A stretch of 64,000 nt of DNA from an uncultured Eubacteriaceae bacterium. Lineage in GTDB: Bacteria > Bacillota > Clostridia > Peptostreptococcales > Anaerovoracaceae. Within the stretch, counting starts at the first letter, position 1; the number at the start of each line of letters is the position of its first letter. Made by a program: the position numbers and the translations under genes. The notes beneath the pieces were generated by a model. That model made no database searches, was not told the DNA's origin, and saw only the letters and a list, made by a program, of their open reading frames with translations. Below, piece by piece: positions 37,468 through 45,877 of this stretch. The stretch is taken from the NCBI GenBank assembly GCA_903789635.1, contig CAIFEY010000002.1:1-64000 (forward strand), read 5' to 3'.

Positions 37468-38979
37468 ATGAGTGAAGAAAGCAAACAGAAGAAGGATTCT
37501 GCGAAGGCTCTCAAGAAGAGGACGCCGCGCAAGCCGCGCTTCCGCGAGGCTGCGGTCTCGTTCCTGGGCCTGGTGGTCGTGATGTCGATCGGCATCGCCA
37601 AGTTCCACGTCGATCCGCACATCCCGATGTTCCTGGGCGTAATCATCGCCGCGCTGATGACGATCAGGCTCGGCTACCGCTGGACCGCGATCGAGCAGAT
37701 GATGATCGCCGGAATCGATAAGGCGATGCAGTCTATACTGATCCTCGCCGTCGTCGGCATGATGATCGGCGTCTGGCTCCTGTCCGGCACGATCCCGACG
37801 ATGATCTACTACGGACTGAAGCTGCTGTCCCCTAAGATCTTCCTCGTCGCCGCACTGCTGGTATGCTCCATCACCTCGCTGGCCACGGGAACCTCCTGGG
37901 GCACGATGGGAACGATGGGCCTCGCGCTGATCGGAATCGGAAACGGACTCGGCATGCCGGTCGGACCGACCGCGGGCGCGATCATCTCCGGCGCATACTT
38001 CGGCGACAAGATGTCCCCGCTTTCCGATACGACCAACCTCGCACCGGCGATGGCGGGAACGGACGTCTTCACCCACGTTAAATATATGATCAAATCGACG
38101 ATCGTCGCCTACCTGATCGCGATCGTCTTCTTCGGCGTCTACGGATTCACGCACGCCTCGTCGGGCAGCGCCGACATGTCGCAGGTTCACACGCTGATGA
38201 ACGGCATCACGAATACGTTCAACGTGTCCCCGCTGCTGCTGATCCCGCCTCTCGTGGTCATCCTGTCGATCGCCCTCCACGTGCCGGCACTGCCGGGAAT
38301 CACGCTGGGCATGCTGACGGCGGCCGTGATGGCACCGATGTTCCAGACCCAGCTCCCGATCTTCAACTCGGACCTGGTTCTGCAGCACACGGGCGTCACG
38401 TTCGGCGACATCATGACGGCGGCAAAGGACGGATTCGTCTGCAACACCAAGACGAAGGCGCTGAACGACCTGCTGTCGACGGGCGGACTCATGAACATGT
38501 CCTCGTCGATCCTGATGACGATCATCGCGATGATGTTCGGCGGCATCATGGAGAGCAGCGGACAGCTCGAGGTCGTCATCAACCAGATCACCAGATTCGT
38601 CAAGAGTGCAGTCGGCCTGATCGCCGCTACCGAGGTCACCTGCGTGATCTCCAACATCGTAATGCCGGAGCAGTATATCTCCATTCTGGTTCCGGGCAGA
38701 ATGTTCGCGCCGGCGTACCGCAGGATGGGCCTGCATCCTAAGTGCCTGTCCAACGCGCTGGAGTCTGCGGGAACGGTCAGTTCCCCGCTTGTTCCGTGGA
38801 ACACCTGCGGAATGTTCATCGCGACTACGCTCGGCGTGTCGACGGGCGTCTACTTCAAGTACGCGATCTTCAACCTCGCGATGCCGTTCACGACGATTCT
38901 GCTCGCGGCTATGGGCATTGCGGTCACCAGGATGACCCCGCACGAGCAGAAGCTGGCGGACGAAGGCAAGCTTGTGTAA
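37468..38979 (+). CDS. nhaC: NhaC family Na+/H+ antiporter
   Basis: Polytopic membrane protein exchanging sodium and protons, possibly with organic substrates as in malate-lactate antiporters of the family. The conserved LATGTSWGTMGTMGLALIGIG and GAYFGDKMSPLSDTTNLAP motifs are diagnostic. About 11-12 hydrophobic segments are predicted. The start at 37468 has GGAG 8 bases before it and gives 503 residues with a basic N-terminus. It is a single gene with its own promoter and terminator. Confidence 0.88.
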   Translation: MSEESKQKKDSAKALKKRTPRKPRFREAAVSFLGLVVVMSIGIAKFHVDPHIPMFLGVIIAALMTIRLGYRWTAIEQMMIAGIDKAMQSILILAVVGMMIGVWLLSGTIPTMIYYGLKLLSPKIFLVAALLVCSITSLATGTSWGTMGTMGLALIGIGNGLGMPVGPTAGAIISGAYFGDKMSPLSDTTNLAPAMAGTDVFTHVKYMIKSTIVAYLIAIVFFGVYGFTHASSGSADMSQVHTLMNGITNTFNVSPLLLIPPLVVILSIALHVPALPGITLGMLTAAVMAPMFQTQLPIFNSDLVLQHTGVTFGDIMTAAKDGFVCNTKTKALNDLLSTGGLMNMSSSILMTIIAMMFGGIMESSGQLEVVINQITRFVKSAVGLIAATEVTCVISNIVMPEQYISILVPGRMFAPAYRRMGLHPKCLSNALESAGTVSSPLVPWNTCGMFIATTLGVSTGVYFKYAIFNLAMPFTTILLAAMGIAVTRMTPHEQKLADEGKLV

Positions 38980-38993
38980 TTATGAATTTACAA

Positions 38994-39036
38994 GGTCGGC
39001 GACGGGCAGAAAAAACTGCCCGATGCCGGCTTTTTT
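38994..39036 (+). terminator. nhaC terminator
   Basis: CGGGCAG and CTGCCCG around an A6 loop, extended by GTCGGC/GCCGGC, then TTTTTT. Confidence 0.85.
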
Positions 39037-39050
39037 CAACGAAGAACCGC

Positions 39051-39079
39051 TTGCATTCGGGATGTTATTCGAGTATAAT
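39051..39079 (+). promoter_or_regulatory. rplM-rpsI promoter
   Basis: TTGCAT (39051-39056), a 17-base spacer and perfect TATAAT (39074-39079). It yields a leader of about 200 nt. Confidence 0.75.
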
Positions 39080-39085
39080 ATATCG

Positions 39086-39282
39086 GTGCGTAAGCACAAA
39101 ATCCGCGGGCAGGATGGAAACGTCCGTAAGCTTCGCGGGCTAATTCACATTAGTGATGCCGACCAGGATGCCTTATCGTCTGTTGGACGTGTGCGCATAA
39201 AGCCATCCAGGAGGACATCTCAGTAGGCAGAGCCGAAAACGTTGCGAAGGACGCAACTCAGTAGGTAGAAAGGATCAGACAA
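39086..39282 (+). ncRNA. Candidate L13 leader (ribosomal autoregulatory RNA)
   Basis: The roughly 200-nt leader contains a GTTGCG/CGCAAC hairpin near 39241-39257 and two copies of CTCAGTAGG just before the rplM ribosome site. An L13 leader is an established element at this place in Firmicutes. I identify it from position and structure only, not from a sequence match. Confidence 0.4.
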
Positions 39283-39711
39283 ATGAAATCATTCATTGCG
39301 AAGCCGGAAACGGTTGAACGTAAGTGGTATGTTGTCGATGCTGAAGGACAGACACTCGGAAGACTCGCTTCCCAGGTCGCTTCTGTACTTCGTGGAAAGA
39401 ACAAGCCGACTTACACCCCGCACGTTGACTGCGGAGACAATGTAATCGTGATCAACGCAGAGAAGATCGCTGTTACAGGCAAGAAGCTGCATGATAAGAT
39501 CTATGTCACATATTCCGGATTCCCAGGTGGAAAGAAGGAGGCAACTCTTCAGGAGATGCTGAATAAGAAGCCGGAAGAGGTTATCAGACACGCCGTTAAG
39601 GGAATGCTCCCGAACGGACGCCTCGGAAGACAGATGTTCAAGAAGCTGCACGTTTATGCCGGACCAGAGCACAAGCATGAGGCTCAGAAGCCGGAAGAAC
39701 TGAAATTTTAG
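39283..39711 (+). CDS. rplM: 50S ribosomal protein L13
   Basis: Early-assembling large-subunit protein. [20 protein letters not shown] at 14-33 and YSGFPGG near 82-88 are family signatures. The length of 142 residues is standard. Codon choice differs from most neighbours (more ACA, GCT and CCA), as expected for a highly expressed gene. rpsI follows after 19 bases. Confidence 0.98.
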   Translation: MKSFIAKPETVERKWYVVDAEGQTLGRLASQVASVLRGKNKPTYTPHVDCGDNVIVINAEKIAVTGKKLHDKIYVTYSGFPGGKKEATLQEMLNKKPEEVIRHAVKGMLPNGRLGRQMFKKLHVYAGPEHKHEAQKPEELKF

Positions 39712-39730
39712 GGAAAGGGAGGAATAAAGA

Positions 39731-40126
39731 ATGGCTAACGTTCAGTATTACGGCACAGGCCGCAGAAAATCTTCAGTTGCCAGAGTAAGACTGCTCCCTG
39801 GAACTGGAAAAGTAATCGTCAACAAGAAGGATCTTGCTGACTACTTCCCAACAGAGCTCCTGAGACAGGAAGCGGTAAGACCGTTCTCCGTAGCAGGCTG
39901 CGAGGGCAAGTATGACGTTATCGCGCTGGTAAACGGCGGCGGATTCACCGGTCAGGCAGGTGCTGTCAGACTCGGTATCTCCAGAGCTCTGGTAGAGGTA
40001 GACGCTGATGCTTACAAGGCTCAGCTGAAGGCTGCAGGATATCTGACCAGAGATCCGAGAATGAAGGAGAGAAAGAAGTACGGACTCAAGAAAGCGAGAA
40101 AGGCTTCCCAGTTCTCCAAGCGTTAA
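39731..40126 (+). CDS. rpsI: 30S ribosomal protein S9
   Basis: Small-subunit protein whose C-terminal tail contacts the P-site t[17 protein letters not shown] at the start and the basic end [17 protein letters not shown] are diagnostic. It has 131 residues and forms the classical rplM-rpsI operon with the gene before it. Confidence 0.98.
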   Translation: MANVQYYGTGRRKSSVARVRLLPGTGKVIVNKKDLADYFPTELLRQEAVRPFSVAGCEGKYDVIALVNGGGFTGQAGAVRLGISRALVEVDADAYKAQLKAAGYLTRDPRMKERKKYGLKKARKASQFSKR

Positions 40127-40176
40127 TTGCACGCTTCATCAAAACAGCAATGGTATAAGAATTTTCGACAACAATC

Positions 40177-40212
40177 AAAAGCTCCCGGCGCAAGTTTGGG
40201 AGCTTTTTTTTA
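40177..40212 (+). terminator. rpsI terminator
   Basis: AAGCTCCC and GGGAGCTT with an 11-base loop, then eight T. Confidence 0.9.
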
Positions 40213-40294
40213 TTCGAAGTCTGCGTCATGGAAATGGGAAACCAGCTCAGCATGCTTGGGAATCTCACGGCACGGCGGGGCGAGCCCCTGAAAA

Positions 40295-40322
40295 TTGACT
40301 TATCTACAGAATACGGTAAAAT
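40295..40322 (+). promoter_or_regulatory. Promoter of the isochorismatase-like gene
   Basis: TTGACT (40295-40300), a 16-base spacer and TAAAAT (40317-40322). The leader of about 130 bases shows no known motif. Confidence 0.6.
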
Positions 40323-40455
40323 ATGTATATTGGTGCTTACCATGTTGTATACAGAGAGGCTCCGGAATACGTAAAGAGGGAAGCCTCCGACCGGCAGGCC
40401 GCTGAGCCGCTAAGCCTGGCGGCAGCCTCGCACACATAAGAGAAAGGCAGAGAAG

Positions 40456-41067
40456 ATGATTACCGTTTGGGACGGATGCAGGATTGACAGTGAACGCAGC
40501 GTACTGCTGATGATTGATATGGAGAAGGCCTTCGTCGAGCCGGGCGCAGCCCTGTGCATCGCGGGAGCCAAGGCCACCGTGCCGTCGTGCATGAGGGCGG
40601 TGAAGTGGGCGCGCGCGTGCGGGATCCCGGTCATCTGGGTCAAGCGGATCTACGCCGCCGACGGGAGCAACATGGAGAAGCCGCGCTGGGAGGCGCTGCA
40701 GAAGGCCGGATGGAAGGATGTCCTGACGCCGGATTCCACGGGGCTGAACAGCATCGAGGAACCGGACGGCCTTGTGCGCGATCCGGGCGAGCAGGTCATG
40801 ATCAAGCCGAGATACAGTTCCTTCTTCGGGACGGATCTCCACGATCAGCTGCAGGAGAAGGGTATCGACACCGTGCTGATGGCAGGCACGACGACGCCGA
40901 ACTGCATCCGCACGACCTGCTACGACGCGCTGTCCTACGACTATAACGCCGTAGTCCTGGAGGCATGCTGCTCGTCGAGGAGCGAACAGGTGCAGCGCGC
41001 CAACATGGAAGATATGGAGATGGTGGGCGCCGTGATCCTTCACGGAGAGGCCCCGACCGTCGAGTGA
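40456..41067 (+). CDS. Isochorismatase family cysteine hydrolase
   Basis: Cysteine hydrolase of the isochorismatase and nicotinamidase superfamily. The catalytic triad is visible as Asp21 (LLMIDMEKAF), Lys117 (IKPRYSSFF) and Cys150 (GTTTPNCIRTT). The cis-peptide region before the cysteine is normal. The 203-residue length fits. The substrate is unknown; nicotinamidase is possible, but the usual metal-site histidines are not evident. Neighbouring genes give no pathway clue. Confidence 0.85.
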   Translation: MITVWDGCRIDSERSVLLMIDMEKAFVEPGAALCIAGAKATVPSCMRAVKWARACGIPVIWVKRIYAADGSNMEKPRWEALQKAGWKDVLTPDSTGLNSIEEPDGLVRDPGEQVMIKPRYSSFFGTDLHDQLQEKGIDTVLMAGTTTPNCIRTTCYDALSYDYNAVVLEACCSSRSEQVQRANMEDMEMVGAVILHGEAPTVE

Positions 41068-41152
41068 TGAGCGCTCATTCAGATAATGAAGAGGCTCCCC
41101 GGGAACAAAACTCAGGGGACGCAGGAGAGCGCAGATTTAGGAGGATATTCAG

Positions 41153-41710
41153 ATGAAGAAGAAGATACTCGCAATCGTTCTGATCGCAGGACTCGTGCTG
41201 ATGTACGGCTGCGGAAGCAGCAAGACCGACAAGAAGTCCACGAGCAGCAAGGCGAAGACGCAGACCGAGGAGTCGCAGAACAGCTCGAGCAGCTCCAGCA
41301 GCAGCGACAACAGCAGCACGGCGGAGAGCGGCGAGAACGACCCGGGAGACGCCGGAAACAACGATCCGACAGCAGAGACCGCCAAGAACAACACCGAGCA
41401 GCAGATGGAGGATAAGTACGTCGGCAGCTGGGAGCAGGAGGGTCTCCTGATGAGCGACGGCAGCATCGACGATTCCGACGGAAGCACGGGCTCCCTGACC
41501 GTAAACAGCGACGGAACCTATTCCATGACGATCAAGGACGCGGACGGAAACACGACCGACACGAGCGGAAAGTGGACCATCAACAGCGACAAGAAGCTGG
41601 TCGTCGGCGACTATAAGATGGGAATCGACGACAACGGCTACCTGCTCCGTGACAGCGGCCAGCGCGACGGAAAGGGCTTCCACCTCTACTACGCGATGAA
41701 GAAGAAATAG
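41153..41710 (+). CDS. Lipoprotein with Ser-rich linker and lipocalin-like domain
   Basis: Predicted surface lipoprotein. The signal peptide MKKKILAIVLIAGLVLMYGC ends in the lipobox cysteine at residue 20. Residues 21-80 are Ser, Lys, Asn and Thr-rich. Residues about 85-185 (YVGSWEQEGL, then DGTYSMTIKDADGN) look like a small lipocalin-like beta domain. AGGAGG lies 8 bases before the ATG. I do not recognise a specific family, and the function is unknown. Confidence 0.8.
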   Translation: MKKKILAIVLIAGLVLMYGCGSSKTDKKSTSSKAKTQTEESQNSSSSSSSSDNSSTAESGENDPGDAGNNDPTAETAKNNTEQQMEDKYVGSWEQEGLLMSDGSIDDSDGSTGSLTVNSDGTYSMTIKDADGNTTDTSGKWTINSDKKLVVGDYKMGIDDNGYLLRDSGQRDGKGFHLYYAMKKK

Positions 41711-41722
41711 ACGGGGGCGGCA

Positions 41723-42391
41723 ATGGCAAAAATCATCTTACCTAGGAACGAGTGTCAGGGCGCGATCTTTGATGTCGACGGCACGCTGCTCGATTCCATG
41801 CCGACCTGGCACGACGCCGGTGCGCGCTTCCTGGCGACGCTTGGCATCGAGGCGGAGCCGAACCTTGGCGACATTCTCTTCACCGAGACGACGGAGAGCG
41901 GCGCGGACTACATGATTCAGCGCTATCATCTCTCTTTGACAAAGAAAGAAGTGGCAGAGGGGATCATCGCCCAGATGGAGGCCTTCTACCGCGATGAGGC
42001 GCAGCCTAAGGCCGGCGCGGTCGAACTGCTGGAATCCATGAAGAATAAGGGTATTCCGGCGGCCGTCGTGACGTCCACGGATGGATACTGCATCGACGCA
42101 GCGTTCGACAGGCTGGGTCTTAAGCCGTACTTCTGCGGCATCTACAGCGCCCAGGACCTGCACACGACCAAGAAGGAGCGCGGGATCTGGGACATGGCCA
42201 CCCGCACGCTGGGTGTGCCGGCAGAGAAAACTTACGTCTTCGAAGACGGGCAGTACGCGATCGAGGCGGCCGCCGGGCTGGGTTACCGGACGGCAGGCGT
42301 CTACGACCGGATCAGTGAGGAGGACCAGCCGAAGATCCGGGAGACGGCGGACCTGTACCTTCGGGACCTTACCGAACTGGAGATAGAATAA
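41723..42391 (+). CDS. HAD-superfamily phosphatase or phosphoglucomutase-like protein
   Basis: Rossmann-like hydrolase. Motif I FDVDGTLLDSM is at about 17-27, motif II VVTSTDG follows, and the late FEDGQYAIEAA carries the metal-binding aspartate. The inserted cap is of the helical beta-phosphoglucomutase type. It has 222 residues. It starts 12 bases after the lipoprotein gene. The substrate is not predictable. Confidence 0.88.
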   Translation: MAKIILPRNECQGAIFDVDGTLLDSMPTWHDAGARFLATLGIEAEPNLGDILFTETTESGADYMIQRYHLSLTKKEVAEGIIAQMEAFYRDEAQPKAGAVELLESMKNKGIPAAVVTSTDGYCIDAAFDRLGLKPYFCGIYSAQDLHTTKKERGIWDMATRTLGVPAEKTYVFEDGQYAIEAAAGLGYRTAGVYDRISEEDQPKIRETADLYLRDLTELEIE

Positions 42392-42421
42392 GGGGATGTT
42401 CCATGAGAGAAAGGGGCAGCA

Positions 42422-43129
42422 ATGAGCATGCATAATAAGATTCTGATCGTCGACGATGACCCGAATATTCGTGAGGTATTACATGTCCTGCTGAGGAGTG
42501 AGGGTTACGACGTCACCGAGGCAGAGAACGGAGAGATGGCACTGGACATCGTGTTCCACCAGGGACCATTCGACATCGTGATCCTGGACATCATGATGCC
42601 GGAGATGGACGGTATCGAGGTCTGCCACCGCATCCGCGAAAAGTCCAACGTATCGGTGCTGTTTTTGACGGCCAAGTCGCAGGACCGCGATAAGGTCGAG
42701 GCGTACACGATGGGCGGCGACGACTTCCTGGTCAAGCCGTTCTCGCAGACCGAGCTTCTGATGAAGGTGAAGTCCCTGATCAGGAGGAGGAGCGAGTACG
42801 ACCAGCCGAAGGAGAATGCAGCAGGCAGGCAGGAGGCGCTGGCCGAGAATGTCTTTGTCGACATCAGAACGCGTTCTGTACGCAAGAACGGCAAGCGGAT
42901 CAACCTGACCGACAAGGAGTTCGACATCCTGCGCTACTTCATGGAGCATAAGGGGGAGGTCGTCAAGAATAAGGACCTCTACGAGAACGTCTGGGGCGAG
43001 CCGTACATGTCTTCCGCGGGCAACACCATCATGGTGCACATCCTGAACTTAAGGAAGAAGCTCGAGGACGACGTCCGCAAGCCGAAGATCATTAAAACTG
43101 TCTGGGGAAAGGGATACCGAATTGAATAA
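42422..43129 (+). CDS. OmpR/PhoB-type response regulator
   Basis: Two-component response regulator. The receiver domain has the acidic pair in ILIVDDDPN and phospho-acceptor Asp56 (VILDIMMPEMDG). The C-terminal winged helix (LTDKEFDILRYFMEH, then VWGEPY and RVHI-like NTIMVHILNLRKKLE) binds DNA. The 235-residue length is standard. Its stop overlaps the histidine-kinase start by 8 bases, showing a coupled pair. The stimulus is unknown. Confidence 0.94.
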   Translation: MSMHNKILIVDDDPNIREVLHVLLRSEGYDVTEAENGEMALDIVFHQGPFDIVILDIMMPEMDGIEVCHRIREKSNVSVLFLTAKSQDRDKVEAYTMGGDDFLVKPFSQTELLMKVKSLIRRRSEYDQPKENAAGRQEALAENVFVDIRTRSVRKNGKRINLTDKEFDILRYFMEHKGEVVKNKDLYENVWGEPYMSSAGNTIMVHILNLRKKLEDDVRKPKIIKTVWGKGYRIE

Positions 43130-44771
43130 GGATAAGCAGTCAATTTTCTCCCTTCTGCACGACAGGCATTCCGAGCACCGGATGTTCATCTCCCTGAACT
43201 TCAAGCTGATGATCACGATCATGATCGCGGCGCTGCTGACGATGGGGGCGCTGGTGCTCCTCAACGTGTTCGACAACGCCGTCGGCAATCAGTTCTTCAT
43301 GAGTAAGACGGTCAAGGCGCACTTCGTCAACGACCGCTACCAGGACCTGGAACGGTACATCCGGAAGAACGACGTCGACGCCAAGGATGCGGCCGCGCTG
43401 AAGAAGTGGGTCGGAAACGAGTGGAACACGGCGATCCTCGTCTATAATAAGAAGGGGAACGTGTATTCCAGCGGATGGGCGGTCGACTCCAAGGGAACGA
43501 TCCTGAGCGACTCCAGCAGCAGCAGCGGCAAGGAGGACAGCCAGATCACCCAGAACGAGAAGAACACGCAGCCGCAGGTCGAGGAACCGAACCTGAAGGT
43601 CAACACGAGCTCGTTCCAGGAGGACCTGTACAACCGCCGTGTGAACTTCCACGACGGAAAGTATTATGTATATATAAACGTCTACCCGGAGCGCGCGTGG
43701 TACAGGATCATGAGCATCATGGAGATCGTGCTCGCCGCGCTGATCTTCTTCATCATCGTACTGAAGTACAATAAGATCGTCATACGCAGGATTATCAGCC
43801 TGTCGGACGACGTCAGCCGGATCGCGGAGGGCGACCTCCATCACAAGGTCGGCATGGAGCAGAACGACGAGCTCGGCATGCTGACGGTCAACGTCGACCG
43901 GATGCGCGCGTCGATCCTGGAGAAGATGGAGAGCGAGCAGACCGCGAGGGCGGCCAATATGGAGCTGATCACGTCAATGTCGCACGACATCCGGACGCCG
44001 CTGACGTCGCTGATCGGCTACCTGGACATCATCGAGGGGAAGAAGTACGAGTCCTTCGACGACGTCCGGCAGTACATCGACTCCTGCAGGGATAAGGCGT
44101 TCCAGCTGAAGGATTTGTCTGACAAGCTGTTCCAGTACTTCCTCGTATTCCGAGAGGATCAGGACGACATGGAGCTGGAGGTCCTGGACGCGGGAATTCT
44201 GTTCCAGCAGATGCTGGGCGAGCACGTCTCCGAGCTGGAGAGCTACGGGTTCAAGGTGAACCTGCAGTACAACGTCCCGGAGCACGTGATGACGGAGACC
44301 GACGTCTCGTACCTGCACCGCATCTTTGACAACCTGCTCTCGAATATGGTCAAGTATGCCAGCGAGAACTTTTCTATCGAGATGAAGGCCAGCCTGATCC
44401 AGCAGAAGGTCAAGCTCGTCTTCCAGAACCACATCCGTGAAGAGGCCAAGAAGGTAGAGAGCACCAAGATCGGCGTGAAAACCTGCCAGAGACTGGTTCA
44501 GGACCTGCACGGATCCTTCCATGTGATGGAAGAAGAGAAGATTTATACCACTGAAATTTTATTCCCGGTCATTCCGCCGTCTCAGCAGGCTGCGGCCGCG
44601 AAGGAAGCGGAACAGAAGGAACTCGTCGAGCGTGTGGAGGCTGTGCAGGAGGCACAGGAGCAGGAGGAGAAAGAGAATGGACAAGAAAGTAATTCCAGAG
44701 AAGAGGGAAATTCCGAGAATCACGGGAACACTCCGCGCGAAGTCACTGAAGATACCGGAGGTAATCTATAA
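43122..44771 (+). CDS. Sensor histidine kinase with degenerate ATP lid
   Basis: Membrane sensor paired with the regulator before it. TM1 is at about 24-46, a Ser-rich extracellular domain at 47-200, TM2 at about 201-225 and a HAMP linker at 226-280. The dimerisation motif MSHDIRTPLTSLIGYLDII has phospho-acceptor His288. The N box NLLSNMVKYAS is present. The usual DxGxG and following F box are absent, replaced by NHIREEAKKVESTKIGVKTC, so the lid is shortened. I accept a TTG start at 43122 because AGGG lies 8 bases before it. The last 60 residues are acidic and coiled, and their coding end overlaps the next gene by 95 bases. Confidence 0.88.
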   Translation: MNKDKQSIFSLLHDRHSEHRMFISLNFKLMITIMIAALLTMGALVLLNVFDNAVGNQFFMSKTVKAHFVNDRYQDLERYIRKNDVDAKDAAALKKWVGNEWNTAILVYNKKGNVYSSGWAVDSKGTILSDSSSSSGKEDSQITQNEKNTQPQVEEPNLKVNTSSFQEDLYNRRVNFHDGKYYVYINVYPERAWYRIMSIMEIVLAALIFFIIVLKYNKIVIRRIISLSDDVSRIAEGDLHHKVGMEQNDELGMLTVNVDRMRASILEKMESEQTARAANMELITSMSHDIRTPLTSLIGYLDIIEGKKYESFDDVRQYIDSCRDKAFQLKDLSDKLFQYFLVFREDQDDMELEVLDAGILFQQMLGEHVSELESYGFKVNLQYNVPEHVMTETDVSYLHRIFDNLLSNMVKYASENFSIEMKASLIQQKVKLVFQNHIREEAKKVESTKIGVKTCQRLVQDLHGSFHVMEEEKIYTTEILFPVIPPSQQAAAAKEAEQKELVERVEAVQEAQEQEEKENGQESNSREEGNSENHGNTPREVTEDTGGNL

Positions 44772-45441
44772 GGCGAAGGGCATGGTCGTCCTGGGCAGGA
44801 GGATCAAGTCGGTCGTCTTCACGACGGACGTCGCGATCATCAGAAACTGCAACGCGGACGCGGTCCTGGCCGTATACCCGTTCACCCCTCAGCAGGTGAT
44901 CAGCGAGGCGATCATCAACTGCGCCTCCATTCCGGTCTTCTGCGGCGTAGGAGGCGGCGTGACGAACGGATACCGCTCCGCCATGATCTCGATGGACGCG
45001 GAGGCGCAGGGCGCGTACGGCGTCGTCGTCAACGTGCCAATGAGCAACGAGAACGTGACGCTGATCTCCAAGGTCATCGACATCCCGATCGTCGCGACAG
45101 TCATCAGCGCGGAGGCCGACATCCAGGCGAGACTGGACGCGGGCGCGAGCATTCTGAACGTCTCCGGCGGCAGGAACACCGCCGAGGTCGTCCGCAAGAT
45201 CAGGGAGAAATTCCCTAAGGTTCCGATCATCGCGACCGGCGGAAACACCGATGAATCCATCCTGGAGACGATCGAGGCGGGCGCGAACAGCATCAGCTGG
45301 ACACCGCCGTCATCGGCCAAGATCTTCGGCGGTATCATGGACTCCTACCGCAACGGCGAGATCGAGCCGCTGAAAAAGCCTGAGCCGGGCGACGCCGAGG
45401 AGATCCTGAAGATCGTCTCCGGCAAGGTCGAGTTCAAGTAG
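44677..45441 (+). CDS. Uncharacterised TIM-barrel protein
   Basis: Predicted beta/alpha-barrel enzyme without assigned reaction. Repeated beta-alpha units include VVFTTDVAIIRNCNADAVL, PVFCGVGGGVTNGYRS, VIDIPIVATVIS, ASILNVSGGRNTAEVV and VPIIATGGNTDESILETI, the last like a phosphate-binding loop. This resembles a family often labelled only as hydrolase. I choose the ATG at 44677, with GGAGGAG 6-7 bases before it, giving 254 residues. The first 95 bases lie inside the kinase gene in another frame, so its translation is probably coupled to the kinase. Confidence 0.75.
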   Translation: MDKKVIPEKREIPRITGTLRAKSLKIPEVIYKAKGMVVLGRRIKSVVFTTDVAIIRNCNADAVLAVYPFTPQQVISEAIINCASIPVFCGVGGGVTNGYRSAMISMDAEAQGAYGVVVNVPMSNENVTLISKVIDIPIVATVISAEADIQARLDAGASILNVSGGRNTAEVVRKIREKFPKVPIIATGGNTDESILETIEAGANSISWTPPSSAKIFGGIMDSYRNGEIEPLKKPEPGDAEEILKIVSGKVEFK

Positions 45442-45531
45442 GCTTGATCCAGACAAAGATTGAAATTTCAACGATTCATCCGGTCCTGCTGTGGGAGCCG
45501 CGCGCGAATGTAAATTCCGCGAAAATTTCTG

Positions 45532-45560
45532 TTGACAATCGTCCCGGAATGCAGTAAGAT
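45532..45560 (+). promoter_or_regulatory. Promoter of the first tRNA-Lys gene
   Basis: Perfect TTGACA (45532-45537), a 17-base spacer and TAAGAT (45555-45560). Confidence 0.7.
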
Positions 45561-45608
45561 TATTGATGTTGATGAGCGGTAAATAACTGATCAACATCAA
45601 TTCAATCT

Positions 45609-45681
45609 GCGTTATTAGCTCAGCTGGGAGAGCACCTGACTCTTAATCAGGGTGTCCAGGGTTCGATCCCCTGATAACGCA
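45609..45681 (+). tRNA. tRNA-Lys (anticodon CUU), copy 1
   Basis: 73-nt cloverleaf. The acceptor arm is GCGTTAT with ATAACGC and discriminator A, the D arm TAGCTCAGCTGGGAGAGC, the anticodon loop CTCTTAA and the T arm GGGTTCGATCCCC. No CCA is encoded. It reads AAG codons. It is identical to the copy at 51318. Confidence 0.96.
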
Positions 45682-45689
45682 CTGACCTA

Positions 45690-45719
45690 AGCCGTCCGAT
45701 TTTATCGGGCGGTTTTTTT
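45690..45719 (+). terminator. Terminator of tRNA-Lys copy 1
   Basis: GCCGTCCGA and TCGGGCGG form the stem, followed by seven T. The 18 bases between tRNA and stem equal those of copy 2. Confidence 0.85.
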
Positions 45720-45761
45720 ATTCCATTTCTTATAACAAAAATGGAATTGATTCTGTATTAA

Positions 45762-45791
45762 TTGCATATATGGAATTATCGGGATTATAAT
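45762..45791 (+). promoter_or_regulatory. Promoter of the AAA ATPase gene
   Basis: TTGCAT (45762-45767), an 18-base spacer and TATAAT (45786-45791). The AATGGAAT word recurs around it (near 45739, 45769 and 45843). Confidence 0.6.
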
Positions 45792-45877
45792 ATAGATAAT
45801 ATGAGGGACGGATATCCGAAAGGAATGCAACGGAAGCAACAAAAATGGAATCGGGAGACGAACAGGAGGGATTAAAG

